Origin: Streptomyces finlayi
GTDB taxonomy: Bacteria; Actinomycetota; Actinomycetes; Streptomycetales; Streptomycetaceae
Direction of reading: 5' to 3'
NCBI RefSeq assembly: GCF_014216315.1
Contig: NZ_CP045702.1
Coordinates: forward strand, 1 to 64,000
Length of the DNA: 64,000 nt
The position numbers and the translations under genes are program-made. How positions within the stretch are numbered: position 1 is the first letter of the stretch; every line of letters starts with the position of its first letter. The notes under the pieces are model-generated. The model was not told where the DNA came from and searched no databases. It worked only from the letters and a program-made list of their open reading frames with translations. Positions 24,262-32,809 of this stretch are shown in pieces.

Positions 24262-24616
24262 ACCAACAGAAGCGCAGCCGCCGCACGAAGGGCACTGACG
24301 GCGGCAAAGTCGGAGCAGATCGACCGGGATCACATCTGGGCGTGGAACCACTTGGAGGGCGTCCGGAAGGGTGAGAGGCCACCGAACCGGAGCCCAGCGA
24401 CGCGCTCCGACCGGGAAGAGGCACGCACGCTGGAGTGGGCACACCACCTGTACGACGGACTTGTCCGATTCTTCGGCGGGACGGCCGGCGAAGGTCACGC
24501 CGTCCCGGTCCGGCAGGTCTGATTCCAAACCGCACCTCCGGTGTCCCCGTCGCTGCCCGACGAGTGACTACGTGACCGAGCGGGTGTTGACAGCCCCGCG
24601 ACCCGGTCAGACCGGA
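24262..24616. other. Stretch without a supported gene
   Basis: About 355 bases between the macro-domain remnant and the T7SS-associated gene. A minus-strand segment around 24440-24520 (DRDGVTFAGRPAEESDKSVV) has coding-like composition but no start, no continuation and no recognised family. Confidence 0.3.
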
Positions 24617-25246
24617 TCACGCGACACCCTCCATGCCGGACCGGGACCGTTCAGCTGCCGGGGCAGGACCGAGCACATCGGCGAGTCCCTCCGTGGGCAG
24701 CACCATGCTGACCGTGGCCGAACTGTTGACGCACAGGCTGCAGCCCGGAGGAATCCGGGCGAGCAGGTCCGCGACCGGCAGCCGTTCGAACCCCAGCTGT
24801 CCGACGGCCCGGAGAAAGCGGGGGGAAGTGTAGACAGGCACCACCGCCGTTCCGTCGGGCGCCGACGCGCTCACCGGCTCACCCTGCGCCGTGAGCAGAA
24901 CCGCGACCTCGGCCCGAGCCAGGGCTGCGGTGACGTCCTCCGCCCGGCCGTACCCGGTGGTGGCGAGCTGGATCGCGCGGTCCACGTCGTCGGCCGGCTC
25001 GGGCCACCCCATCGCCTCGGGCGACGGTTTGTAGTCCTCGTTGTCCTCCCACTCGACGATCTCGCCCTCGGAGTCGGAGCGCCACTGGCCGACAACGGCC
25101 CACGCCGGCGGCGGGCCCTCCCCCTGCCAGGCGGGATCGGCCAGGTAGAGCCAGTGGTCGGGTGCCAGCCTGGCGGCCCGGACGAACTCCTCGGGTGGTA
25201 CGGGGTTTCGGGGGGCGGCGGGGCTTTCGGCTCCGGTCTCGCTCAT
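24617..25246 (-). CDS. Type VII secretion system-associated (SseB-like) protein
   Basis: 209 residues from the ATG at 25246 with AGTGAGGA close upstream. The N-terminal half (about 15-75) contains NPVPPEEFVRAARLAPDHWL, YLADPAW and PPPAWAVVGQWRSD. The C-terminal half (about 85-195) is an SseB-type domain (EVAVLLTAQGEPVSASAPDG, then FERLPVADLLARIPPGCSLC). This two-part layout is that of proteins annotated as type VII secretion-associated in Streptomyces. A frameshifted ADP-ribosyltransferase gene lies upstream on the same strand, which suggests a toxin and a dedicated partner. No ESX core genes are in the window. Confidence 0.78.
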   Translation of the reverse strand: MSETGAESPAAPRNPVPPEEFVRAARLAPDHWLYLADPAWQGEGPPPAWAVVGQWRSDSEGEIVEWEDNEDYKPSPEAMGWPEPADDVDRAIQLATTGYGRAEDVTAALARAEVAVLLTAQGEPVSASAPDGTAVVPVYTSPRFLRAVGQLGFERLPVADLLARIPPGCSLCVNSSATVSMVLPTEGLADVLGPAPAAERSRSGMEGVA

Positions 25247-25298
25247 CTCGTCCTCACTTACTGGTACCAGGGTTGGTGCTGGGCCTGCCCGGTCGGGT

Positions 25299-25335
25299 TC
25301 ACCCGGAACGGATTCACCCGGAACGGATTCACCCG
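25299..25335. repeat. Short 15-bp tandem repeat before the T7SS-associated gene
   Basis: TTCACCCGGAACGGA is repeated about 2.5 times. On the minus strand it would encode GESVPGESVPGE, so it could be part of a longer N-terminus, but the ribosome site favours the ATG at 25246. Confidence 0.6.
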
Positions 25336-25486
25336 TCATATCCGCCCACCATGCCCGCAGACCGTCCACCGGAACGGGCAGGACAACGGGGCGAGCTACT
25401 GAGGAACAACACGTCCCGGCCGGGACAACCGGTCGAGGAGGTAGGAGCGACACCGTCACATACACAGGCAACCAGTTCACCGACTC

Positions 25487-26575
25487 CTACGTCGACACCA
25501 GGAAAACGGGCATCGCGAGCGCACCACCAACTGCCCGCGTCCACACCGGCTCCCCGTCCTCGGCCACACGGACAGCTACCGTTCCTGCCTCCGCGAGCAC
25601 CTCTGCCACGCCCACGGACCACACCGTAACCGGAGGCAGTGCCGGGAACGATTCGAGCACCAGGCCGGCGGCGGGATTCGCCGGTCCTGCGAAGTCCGCG
25701 TCCACGACGGACGATCCGCCGCTTCCGGCAACCGGTGCAACCGGTGCAACCGGTGCAACCGGTGCAACCGGTGCAACCGGTGCAACCGGTGCAACGTGCG
25801 GGTTGTCGATGTACGGTCCGAGCGGAACTCCGTACTCCATCGGCTGCGCACCGCGGATGTACCGGCAGTCGATGCCCCCGGGGAAGAGCACTTCCCCCTG
25901 GTCGGGGAAAGGAGAGGCGAGGCCCAGGGTGGCGTTCACGTCGATGCCGCCGGGGACCTGAATGTCGTAGCGCCAGCGGCAGCGGCAGTAAGGGAGGGGG
26001 CGCCCATCGGGTTCGCCCGGGCGCTGTCGCGCACGTAACCGCGGTTGGCGGTCGCGCTCGCGCTCGCGAAGACGGTGTACGGCACAAGGGCGCTGCCGCC
26101 GTAGACGTGGTCGACGAGGTGCACCATGTCGGGGCCGTACGGCTTGAGCCCTTCGCCGAAGACCTGCTCGGGCCCGTCGGGGCTGAAGCGGAACAGCGGG
26201 CCGTCCGGGGTCGCGCCACAGTGCCTCGGGGAGCGTGTTGCCTGCCAGCGCGGCCGGGTCCGCGGCGGTCGAGGCCGGGTCGACGGGCGGGGTAGGGCTC
26301 ACCGGTCCGGTGGCGGACCAGCCGACCGGTACGGGTGCGGGGCCCTGCTCGTCGCCGGTGAGCGGGGCCGTCAGCAGGCGGGAGGAGGCAACGAGTCCGC
26401 GGCCGGGCAGATACCAGTCCCAGGCCGGACCGTTGCAGTGCACCCGCCCGGCCATGTCGGTGACACCGCCGGCGGACGGGCCGTCGGGGTTGTACTCACC
26501 GCGCAGTCCGAGCGACGGTATCTCGGCCACGGACACGTGGAAGTCGGGATCGGCCTGGCCGTAGCCCCACACCAT
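25487..26575 (-). pseudogene. Scabin/pierisin-like ADP-ribosyltransferase toxin, frameshifted and IS-truncated
   Basis: Blocks in order on the minus strand: a Pro/Thr-rich linker, then (second frame) PLFRFSPDGPEQVFGEGLKP (the catalytic Arg region), FASASATANRGYV (position of the Ser-Thr-Ser motif), then (first frame again) WRYDIQVPGGIDVNATLG and FPDQGEVLFPGGI (Q-x-E). These match the pierisin/scabin family of DNA-guanine ADP-ribosyltransferases point by point. Two frame changes (about 26205 and 25985) split the domain. A seven-unit Val-Ala-Pro repeat and a further domain follow it. Upstream, homology is cut at about 26575 by an IS remnant. The native product is probably a secreted toxin linked to type VII secretion. 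Confidence 0.7.
25731..25793. repeat. Seven tandem copies of a 9-bp unit inside the toxin gene
   Basis: ACCGGTGCA is repeated seven times without a change. On the minus strand it encodes Val-Ala-Pro repeats, a flexible linker between the ADP-ribosyltransferase domain and the C-terminal domain. Exact copies show recent slippage expansion. Confidence 0.95.
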
Positions 26576-26603
26576 GTGGCGATCGACGGAAGCAGCCACC
26601 AGG

Positions 26604-27176
26604 AAGGCTGCTCTGCTCGCGCCCAAGGCCCCGCGCCTGGACCGCATCCTGAAGAAGATCGCCAGGCGGGGCGGGGAAGTCGTCCTGGTCGACGGCACCC
26701 TCGTACCCACCCAGCGCCGCACCGGAAAAGCGAACCGGCCGAACTACTCCGGCAAACACCACACCCATGGCCTGCACTTCCTCGCCCTCACCGACGAACG
26801 CGGACGTCTGATCTGGATCTCCGCGGCCCGGCCCGGCCGCACCCACGACATCACCGCCGCCCGCCGAGAACAACTCCTGACCCACCTCCGCGACGTCGGC
26901 CTCGGCGCCCTGGCCGACCTCGGCTTCCTCGGCCTGGACGACGATTCGGACGACCCCGTGGTCGTCACCGGCTTCAAGGCCACCCGCTATCGCAAGCTCA
27001 CCACCTGCGAAAAGGACGCCAACCGGGTTCTGGCCGCCGGACGCGCACCCGTCGAACACGGCTTCGCACGCCTCAAGAACTGGCGCACGCTCACCAAGCT
27101 CCGCACCGACCCCGCCCGCGCCACCCAGCTCCTGCGCGCATTGCTCGTCCTGACGAACCTCGAAGTCCACCGCTGA
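26604..27176 (+). pseudogene. IS5-superfamily (DDE_Tnp_4) transposase, N-terminally truncated
   Basis: The frame gives APRLDRILKKIARRGGEVVL, VDGTLVPTQRRTG (first Asp), ALADLGFLGLDDDS (second Asp) and APVEHGFARLKNWRTLTKLR (Glu), with the end LVLTNLEVHR. The DDE domain is complete, but the N-terminal helix-turn-helix half is missing and the frame starts inside foreign sequence near 26575-26604. It interrupts the ADP-ribosyltransferase gene. A conserved end-like motif follows at 27184-27229 and recurs three more times in the window. Confidence 0.8.
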
Positions 27177-27183
27177 CAAGTGA

Positions 27184-27229
27184 CAGATGATCTTCAACGC
27201 AGACTGCCGCCCTCGACCAGCACGAGCAC
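27184..27229 (+). repeat. IS-end-like repeat, copy A
   Basis: It runs from CAGATGATC through GACTGCCGCC to GACCAGCACGAGCAC, eight bases after the transposase stop. This copy identifies the repeat as the downstream end of that IS family. Other copies are at 29683, 36543-36655 and 37109. Confidence 0.65.
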
Positions 27230-27525
27230 GAGCACCCAGACCGAACCCCACGGAAGGGCACCTGACCCCACTAGCCCGCGCGTTTCGGCTGCGGCCGTTC
27301 CCGGATCATGAGGCACAAGTGCGCTGCGCGGGCCGGCGGCCGCGGGTCCGGGATTCTCGGATGCGTCACATGCTCATCCGCAGGAACAAACTCGTCTCAG
27401 GGCTCCGCAGCTGGAACCCCTACCGTCAATCCATGGGATAGAAGCGGCGTTCCGACGTGTCCTGTCCAGAGAGCTGGATTGGCTCCTGGAGGGTGTTGAT
27501 GGGGAAATCGACCGGCACTGGAAGA

Positions 27526-28683
27526 TCAGCGTAGGGTACTGAAACTTTCCCTGATCTCGTCGACGAAGAGGTCAGGCTGTTCCAGAGCCGCGAAGTGGCC
27601 ACCCCTGTCGGGCTCGTTGAAGTGAACGACGTTGCTGTAGCGGCGTTCCACCCAGCGCCGTGACTTCCGCATGGGTTCGGAGGGGAACATGCTGAACCCC
27701 GTCGGCACGGTGATGGGGTCGTCGATCGTTGCCGGCGGCCACCACCCGGTCTGCATCATCTCCCAGTACATCCTGGCCGCGGATGTACCGGTGTTGGGCA
27801 GCCAGTAGAGCATGATGGCGTCGATGATCTCGTCGAGCGGCATGGACGCTTCGGCGTTGCCCGGTGTTTCGCCGATGTCCTGGATCAGGGCGTAGATCCA
27901 GGCAGCCAGTCCGGTCGGAGAGTCCGCGAGGGAGTAGCCGACGGTCTGCGGGCTGTTGGACTGCATCCCAAGGTAGCTCGTCTTCGTTTCCCAGAAGGCT
28001 GCCGCGCGTCCCAGCATTGCCTTCTCGTCCGGGGTGGCATCGGCGATTTCTTCGGGGGTCGGCTGGAACATGGTGAAGTTGAGGTGGAGCCCGACGCAGC
28101 CGGGCGGTGCCTTGTGGCCGATCTCGTCGGTGACCGCGGCGCCGAGGTCTCCGCCCTGGGCGCCCCAGCGCCGGTATCCCAGGCGGTCCATCAGGGTGAT
28201 CCAGGCGTCGGCGATACGGGGGTATCCCCAGCCGGACTCGGCCGGCTTTTCGGAGAAGCCGAACCCCGGCAGCGCCGGGATGACGAGGTGGAAGGCGTGA
28301 CGCGGGTCGCCTCCATGGGCAGCGGGGTTGGTCAGTGGGCCGATTATCTTGCGGAACTCCAGTACCGAGCCCGGCCACCCGTGGGTCATGACCAACGGGA
28401 GTGCGTCCGGTTCCGGTGAGCGAATGTGAAGGAAATGGATGTCGAGGCCGTCGATGGTGGTCGTGAACTGGCCGAAGTCGTTCAGGGTCTTCTCTGCGGC
28501 CCTCCAGTCGTAGCCCGCGCGCCAGTAGTCACAGAGTGCCTGGATTTTCGCGAGCTGCAGTCCCTGGGTGGTGTCGGGGACGGTCTCTCGTTCGGGCCAC
28601 CGGACACGGGAGAGCCTGTCACGCAGGTCGGTCAGCTGTTCCTCGGGCACGGACAGGTTGAAGGGGCGGATCTGTTCGGACAC
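27526..28683 (-). CDS. Epoxide hydrolase (alpha/beta hydrolase with EHN N-terminal domain)
   Basis: 385 residues from the GTG at 28683 (GGGAGA six bases upstream). Residues 1-105 form the epoxide-hydrolase N-terminal lid (FNLSVPEEQLTDLRDRLSRV, then RWPERE). The core has HGWPGSVLEF (oxyanion motif), the nucleophile in WGAQGGDLGAAV, and the late FPSEPMRKSR and GGHFAALEQPDLF (catalytic His). It opens epoxides to diols, with a covalent ester on the Asp. It is convergent with nothing and lies next to a PadR regulator on the same strand, which may control it. Confidence 0.92.
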   Translation of the reverse strand: MSEQIRPFNLSVPEEQLTDLRDRLSRVRWPERETVPDTTQGLQLAKIQALCDYWRAGYDWRAAEKTLNDFGQFTTTIDGLDIHFLHIRSPEPDALPLVMTHGWPGSVLEFRKIIGPLTNPAAHGGDPRHAFHLVIPALPGFGFSEKPAESGWGYPRIADAWITLMDRLGYRRWGAQGGDLGAAVTDEIGHKAPPGCVGLHLNFTMFQPTPEEIADATPDEKAMLGRAAAFWETKTSYLGMQSNSPQTVGYSLADSPTGLAAWIYALIQDIGETPGNAEASMPLDEIIDAIMLYWLPNTGTSAARMYWEMMQTGWWPPATIDDPITVPTGFSMFPSEPMRKSRRWVERRYSNVVHFNEPDRGGHFAALEQPDLFVDEIRESFSTLR

Positions 28684-28789
28684 TGGTGTTCTCCCTTGAT
28701 CGGGCATCGTTGACGAACCCCGTCTCGTTTCGGTGTGAGAGGGGCCGTGGTGGGTGTCGGGGCTCGAGCCGTGGGTACGGCCTTGGTTA

Positions 28790-28935
28790 CCGGCGACGGC
28801 GTCCCGGCTGGGCACGGGTGAGCGGCGCGTCGAACGGGGCGGACAACGGCCGGGTGCGGCCGAGGCGCAGAAAACGGGGACGGGGAGCGTGCGTGTCCCG
28901 TCCGGCCGCGGTGACGGCGTACATCAGGCGCGACG
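28790..28935 (-). pseudogene. Decayed partial duplicate of the adjacent padR gene
   Basis: The frame SRLMYAVTAAGRD is followed after decay by APFDAPLTRAQP. The neighbouring PadR has ARQIYAITAAGRD and DPFDLALTRVDP at the same spacing. Only the middle third of the gene is represented. It lies between the intact PadR stop and the epoxide hydrolase start. It may be a local duplication or a scrap of a second PadR. Confidence 0.5.
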
Positions 28936-28940
28936 GCAGG

Positions 28941-29513
28941 CTACCCTCGCGTGGGTTTCGCCCCTGACTGCTCGTCGGCGACGATGCCCGGTGCGGCGTC
29001 GATGAGGTCTTCCAGCCAGCTGACCTCCGCACGGAGACGGTATTCCGTGTGGCTCAGCGCCCACTTCTCGCTCACTGACACATGCTCCAGGGCGTCCGCG
29101 TTCACCCTCTTCGTCTGTTCGAGCAGGTCGCGCACCGCCGCCAGGCGCTCCGAGAGGACCTCTGGCAGCTCGGTCAGTGTGTCCGGGTCGACGCGGGTCA
29201 GCGCCAGATCGAAGGGATCGAATTTCACCCAGATGTCCCGCAGGCCCCGGTGGCGAAGCTCGGCAAGGACGTCACGTCCCGCCGCGGTGATGGCGTAGAT
29301 CTGGCGCGCCGGTCGATTGCCGTCCCGTTCGCTGCGCACTTCTTCGAGCAGGCCCTCGCCGACGAGGCGTTTGATGGCGCCGTACACGCTGCCCACGGAG
29401 ATGTCGGTCCACAGGTGGACGTACTCCTGCTCGGCTTGTGCGCGCACCTGGTGACCGTGCATTTCGCCATGCGTGGCGAAGGAAGACAGGATGAACAGCC
29501 GGATCGAGGACAT
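28941..29513 (-). CDS. PadR-family transcriptional regulator
   Basis: 190 residues from the ATG at 29513. The winged helix covers about 1-85: MSSIRLFILSSFATHGEMHG, HLWTDISVGSVYGAIKRL, ARQIYAITAAGRD. The C-terminal dimerisation part (about 95-180, VirR-like) holds LLEQTKRVNADALEHVSVSE and EVSWLEDLIDAAP. PadR proteins repress genes for detoxification of phenolics or drugs. The epoxide hydrolase downstream on the same strand is the likeliest co-regulated gene. The ribosome site is weak. Confidence 0.9.
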   Translation of the reverse strand: MSSIRLFILSSFATHGEMHGHQVRAQAEQEYVHLWTDISVGSVYGAIKRLVGEGLLEEVRSERDGNRPARQIYAITAAGRDVLAELRHRGLRDIWVKFDPFDLALTRVDPDTLTELPEVLSERLAAVRDLLEQTKRVNADALEHVSVSEKWALSHTEYRLRAEVSWLEDLIDAAPGIVADEQSGAKPTRG

Positions 29514-29682
29514 GCGATTACTCTTGCATGAGTACTCGCGTGCGTCAATCGAGGAGGAGGTGTCCGACCATGCGTCAGGGCTCGCCGTTTCGGTTGCAAT
29601 GAGACTGGGAACGTGTCTTCTGTGGTGAATCGGACGAGCTGTTCGTGTCAGCAGAAGGCGACAGCGAGGCGAAACCGCCCCG

Positions 29683-29729
29683 CCAGATGATTCACAGCTC
29701 AAACTGCCGCCCACGACCAGCACGAGCAC
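29683..29729 (+). repeat. IS-end-like repeat, copy B (solo)
   Basis: CAGATGATT, then AAACTGCCGCCCACGACCAG and CACGAGCAC match copy A base for base over most of the length. No transposase is adjacent, so this is a solo end left after excision or deletion. Confidence 0.65.
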
Positions 29730-29785
29730 CCCGGACGGACGTCACGGAAGCCCCGCTGAACAGCGACTTTCAAGATGGCGCACGC

Positions 29786-30256
29786 TCACGGATTTGATGC
29801 GCACGGTGCGCACCCCGCACCGGCCGGTGCGGGGTGCGCATCGAGGGCCCGGCCGAAGCCGACGGCTTCCATCTGGCGCAGGACACCGGCGACGGTCTCA
29901 CCGCACTCCTCCATCGTGAGGACCTGTGCGACGGAGGCGATGATCGCATGGGCGACACCTTCCGCCCCGCCCGCGACCTGCGCCCAGGCGCGCAGGGTGG
30001 CCGTGAGTACCCGGCCGACGGCCTTCAGGGCGAAGGAGCCGTCGCACGGCTCCGGGTCGATGCCGCACAGCGCGGTGACCGGGACGACGATCCGTTATGC
30101 GACGTCCGCGAGCGGTGCGGGCATCCGCGGATCGGCGTCGGCGAACCCGGCAGCCGCTTCGGTGCCGCCGGCCTCCACAGCCCGGAGGTAGTTGAAGGCG
30201 CTGAACACCGCGTCCGGCGCCATCGGGGCGAGCGGCACGGTGGGGTTCTGGCACAT
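29786..30256 (-). pseudogene. Hypothetical protein with one in-frame stop
   Basis: From the ATG at 30256 a 156-codon frame with strong codon bias gives MCQNPTVPLAPMAPDAVFSA, FNYLRAVEAGGTEAAAGFAD and DPRMPAPLADVA, then a TAA (30095-30097). It continues in the same frame: IVVPVTALCGIDPEPCDGSF, ALKAVGRVLTATLRAWAQVA, EGVAHAIIASVAQVLTMEEC. A single nonsense codon is the only defect. The second half is helical. The family is not recognised. Confidence 0.6.
29807..29840. repeat. Perfect 34-bp palindrome at the gene end
   Basis: TGCGCACCCCGCACCGG is followed without spacer by its inverse complement. It overlaps the last codons of the minus-strand hypothetical gene and could form a cruciform or act as a terminator. 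There is no T run. Confidence 0.9.
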
Positions 30257-30519
30257 GGACGGCTCCTCAACGACGGGCCGCCCCCTTTGATCGCGGCGGC
30301 CTCAAGATCGAGTCTCGGAGCGCAGCCCTGTGGACAGAGTCCGAGCACTGACGCTGAGCGGACGCCGTGTGGCCGGGGGCTACGTTTCCCTTGACCGGGT
30401 CCGCTACGTGCGACAAACCGCCCTAAATCGAGAGGGGGGAAGTCTCCCTCCCAGCGCGCTGCGCGACGGCCTGGCGAAAAGGTCCTGCCGTCGGCGCGCG
30501 CCGCCGAAAGACTCCGGGG

Positions 30520-30990
30520 ATGACCACGCAGCGGCTGCCGTTCCCGGTCCCGGACGAACGCGCCCACCTCTTCGTCGACACCTACGCCGACATGCACGAC
30601 CTCGTTGAGGACCTGGTCGTGCCCGACGGTGCTCCCGAGGCCGCGGCGACGGTCCTGCGTACGGCCCGCGAGCTGCTGCGCCAGTCGTACTACTGCTACG
30701 AGTTCTCCACCGTGGCGGTCCTGCACTCCCTGATCGCGGTGGAGATCGTGCTGCGCGACCGCATCCCGGACGCGGGCAAGAAGCCGCTGCACGGGCTCAT
30801 CAAGCAAGGCGACGACGCGGGCATCCTGACCGCCCGGCAGGCGGAGTACCTCGACTACGGTCGACAGATCCGCAACGGAATGGCGCACGGCAAGACCACG
30901 CACACGGCGATGCCGCCGGCCATGGCCGTGCCGATGGTAACGACCTCGTTCGCGATCGTCTCCGAGCTCTGCACCGCGCCCGCCGGATGA
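30520..30990 (+). CDS. HEPN-like hypothetical protein
   Basis: 156 residues, nearly all helical. Residues 35-75 read PEAAATVLRTARELLRQSYY, CYEFSTVAVLHSLIAVEIVL, and near 115 the phrase YGRQIRNGMAHGK holds an R-N-x3-H (R-x4-H) motif. A long helical hairpin ending in a conserved Arg-Asn...His is the mark of HEPN domains, many of which are RNases in toxin, defence or abortive-infection systems. No nucleotidyltransferase (MNT) antitoxin partner is adjacent. Intact; the ribosome site is unclear. Confidence 0.6.
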   Translation: MTTQRLPFPVPDERAHLFVDTYADMHDLVEDLVVPDGAPEAAATVLRTARELLRQSYYCYEFSTVAVLHSLIAVEIVLRDRIPDAGKKPLHGLIKQGDDAGILTARQAEYLDYGRQIRNGMAHGKTTHTAMPPAMAVPMVTTSFAIVSELCTAPAG

Positions 30991-31264
30991 TCACAGGTCG
31001 GTAACGTCGCCCGGCAAAGCTCGGTGGAGTGTCACACCGTCGACTTCCAGCACACCTCTAGCAAGTGAGGGCACTCCATCCGGAGTCCCGCGCCACCTGC
31101 GTGAGGAGCCTTGCCATGACGTACACCAGCGGTGCCCAGCAGCCCGATCCGGAGCCGCGCCCGACCTGGACAAGGGGTGCTGAGCGGCCTCCGGGCGGCC
31201 CGGAATCCAGTGCCGTGAACGGTGCCGCGAACGAATCCAACGTCGTGCCCAGCTGCGCAGCAAG

Positions 31265-31750
31265 GGCTGTGTGATCAACATCAGCTCGGTCGGCGGCAAG
31301 TTCGCCATGGCCACATACGGCGCGTACGCCGGCGCGAAGTTCGCCCTGGAGGCGGTCAGCGACTCGCTCTGCCGGGAGGTCGCTCCGCTGGGCGTACAGG
31401 TGGTCGTGGTCGAGCCCGGCGGCGTCCGCACGGAGATGGCTGCCCGCGGGGTCGAGACGGCGAACCACCTGGCTGCCCAGATGACGCCGGAGCAGGGCGA
31501 GCGCTACGGCAGCCTGGTCCAGGCGAACAACAAGTTGATGGCCTCGGGCACTGCTTCATGCCTGACCGCCGACGCCGCCGCCCAGGTCATCGCGAGGGCC
31601 GTGACGACGCGTAGACCGCGCGCCCGCTACACCGCCGGCCGGGATGCCGCCCTGATCATGCGCCTGGGCCCGATGCTGTCCGACCGCACGCTGGACCGCG
31701 TCCTCGCCGCCAACCTGCGCCGCCACTACCCGAAGGGAGCCGTTGGCTGA
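31265..31750 (+). pseudogene. Short-chain dehydrogenase, C-terminal half
   Basis: The frame opens inside LRSKGCVINISSVGGKFAMA, continues YGAYAGAKFALEAVSDSLCR (Y-x3-K) and VVVVEPGGVRTEM, to a stop at 31748. The Rossmann half with the cofactor motif is absent. Just upstream a small frame begins at an ATG at 31117 with a GTGAGGAG site (MTYTSGAQQPDPEPRP) but ends in a different frame, so a deletion joined two genes. Confidence 0.75.
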
Positions 31751-32809
31751 CGAGGACTCCACGAACGACTCCGTCCCCTGTGGTGCGGCCACCGGTGAGC
31801 TCACAGACGGACAACTTGCCCTCCGGCCCGGGACGAGGACTCTCCCGGCGTCAAGCCGCGGGCTCACTGCACGAGCGTCGCACCGCGGCCAGACCACCGG
31901 CCACGGCTTTCATGCGCAAGGCATCCACATCAGGATCTCAGGCTTTGTTTCTCGATGGCGTCCGGGTCCCGGAAGGGCCGCAGGCGACGACGAGCTTACG
32001 AACCACGATCAACCACCTACATGCCCAACCTCCAAGTTCTGCTGGGCGTACGAACGATCGAGGTTGGAGCGTTAGGTCTTGGATTTACGGTCCCAGTCGG
32101 CGCACGTGATCAGAGTGAGCCGGGGTTCCGTGGTGGGGGCGTAGACCTGATGGCCGGGGAATGCGTTTTTTGTAGACGGCCATGCTGGTGACGGTGAAGG
32201 TGGCTGTGATCCTGTTCGCGGCGTGTGACTTTGCCAGCCCATTGCCAGCCCATGGAAGACATCCGGCTGCGCTCCCCCGAACCGGCGCCGCCCGCCGCCG
32301 CGGCCCGCTCCGTCCACCCGAAGACGGACACGAAGGCCACCGACATCACGCTGTACGCCTACGCCACAGCGGCCGACGCAGAGGAACTCCTCACTCGCGT
32401 CCGTAACACGTCGATGAAGTTCCCCCCTGACCCGTCCAGACGTGACGGACTCCGTCACAACCGAACCCCTGCCGGCGCGCGGGCTGCCGGGCGGCAGGAG
32501 TGGCAGTGACATCTCCGGCGGCGGGACTTCCCGCCCGAGTCGGGGCTGGGTGTGAGCCGCAGTCCGGCCCCGGGTACTGTCCGGGGCCGGAGCTACAGGA
32601 AGATCGCGCCGGCGGCGGCAGCGTCTCGCGCGCCGGCACGGGGCGGGAAGGGGGAGTAGCTCCGCAGGGTGAACCCCAGGATCGGGGTGACCCAGCCGGC
32701 GTGCCAGGAAGACAGCCGATTCCTCGGCCGCGCCAGTCCCGGTCACACTTCCCCGGGGCGACCCCGTCCCCCTGAGACGCCGGTGGAAGCCAAGCACCGG
32801 CTGTCAGCG
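31751..32809. other. About 1 kb without an intact gene
   Basis: A plus-strand segment at about 32234-32420 has good codon bias (KTDTKATDITLYAYATAADA, EELLTRVRN) without a start or recognised family and may be a gene fragment. The remaining frames on both strands are Arg/Pro-rich and lack a ribosome site. No repeat or hairpin stands out. Confidence 0.35.

Noticed and set aside
23500..24300. A 264-codon plus-strand frame over the macro-domain remnant
   Set aside because: Pro/Arg/Ser-rich with no motif, whereas the minus strand carries every macro-domain loop.
25731..25793. Tandem 9-mers considered as part of a CRISPR or iteron array
   Set aside because: No spacers, and the unit keeps the reading frame of a Val-Ala-Pro linker. 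No CRISPR array or cas gene is seen anywhere in the window.
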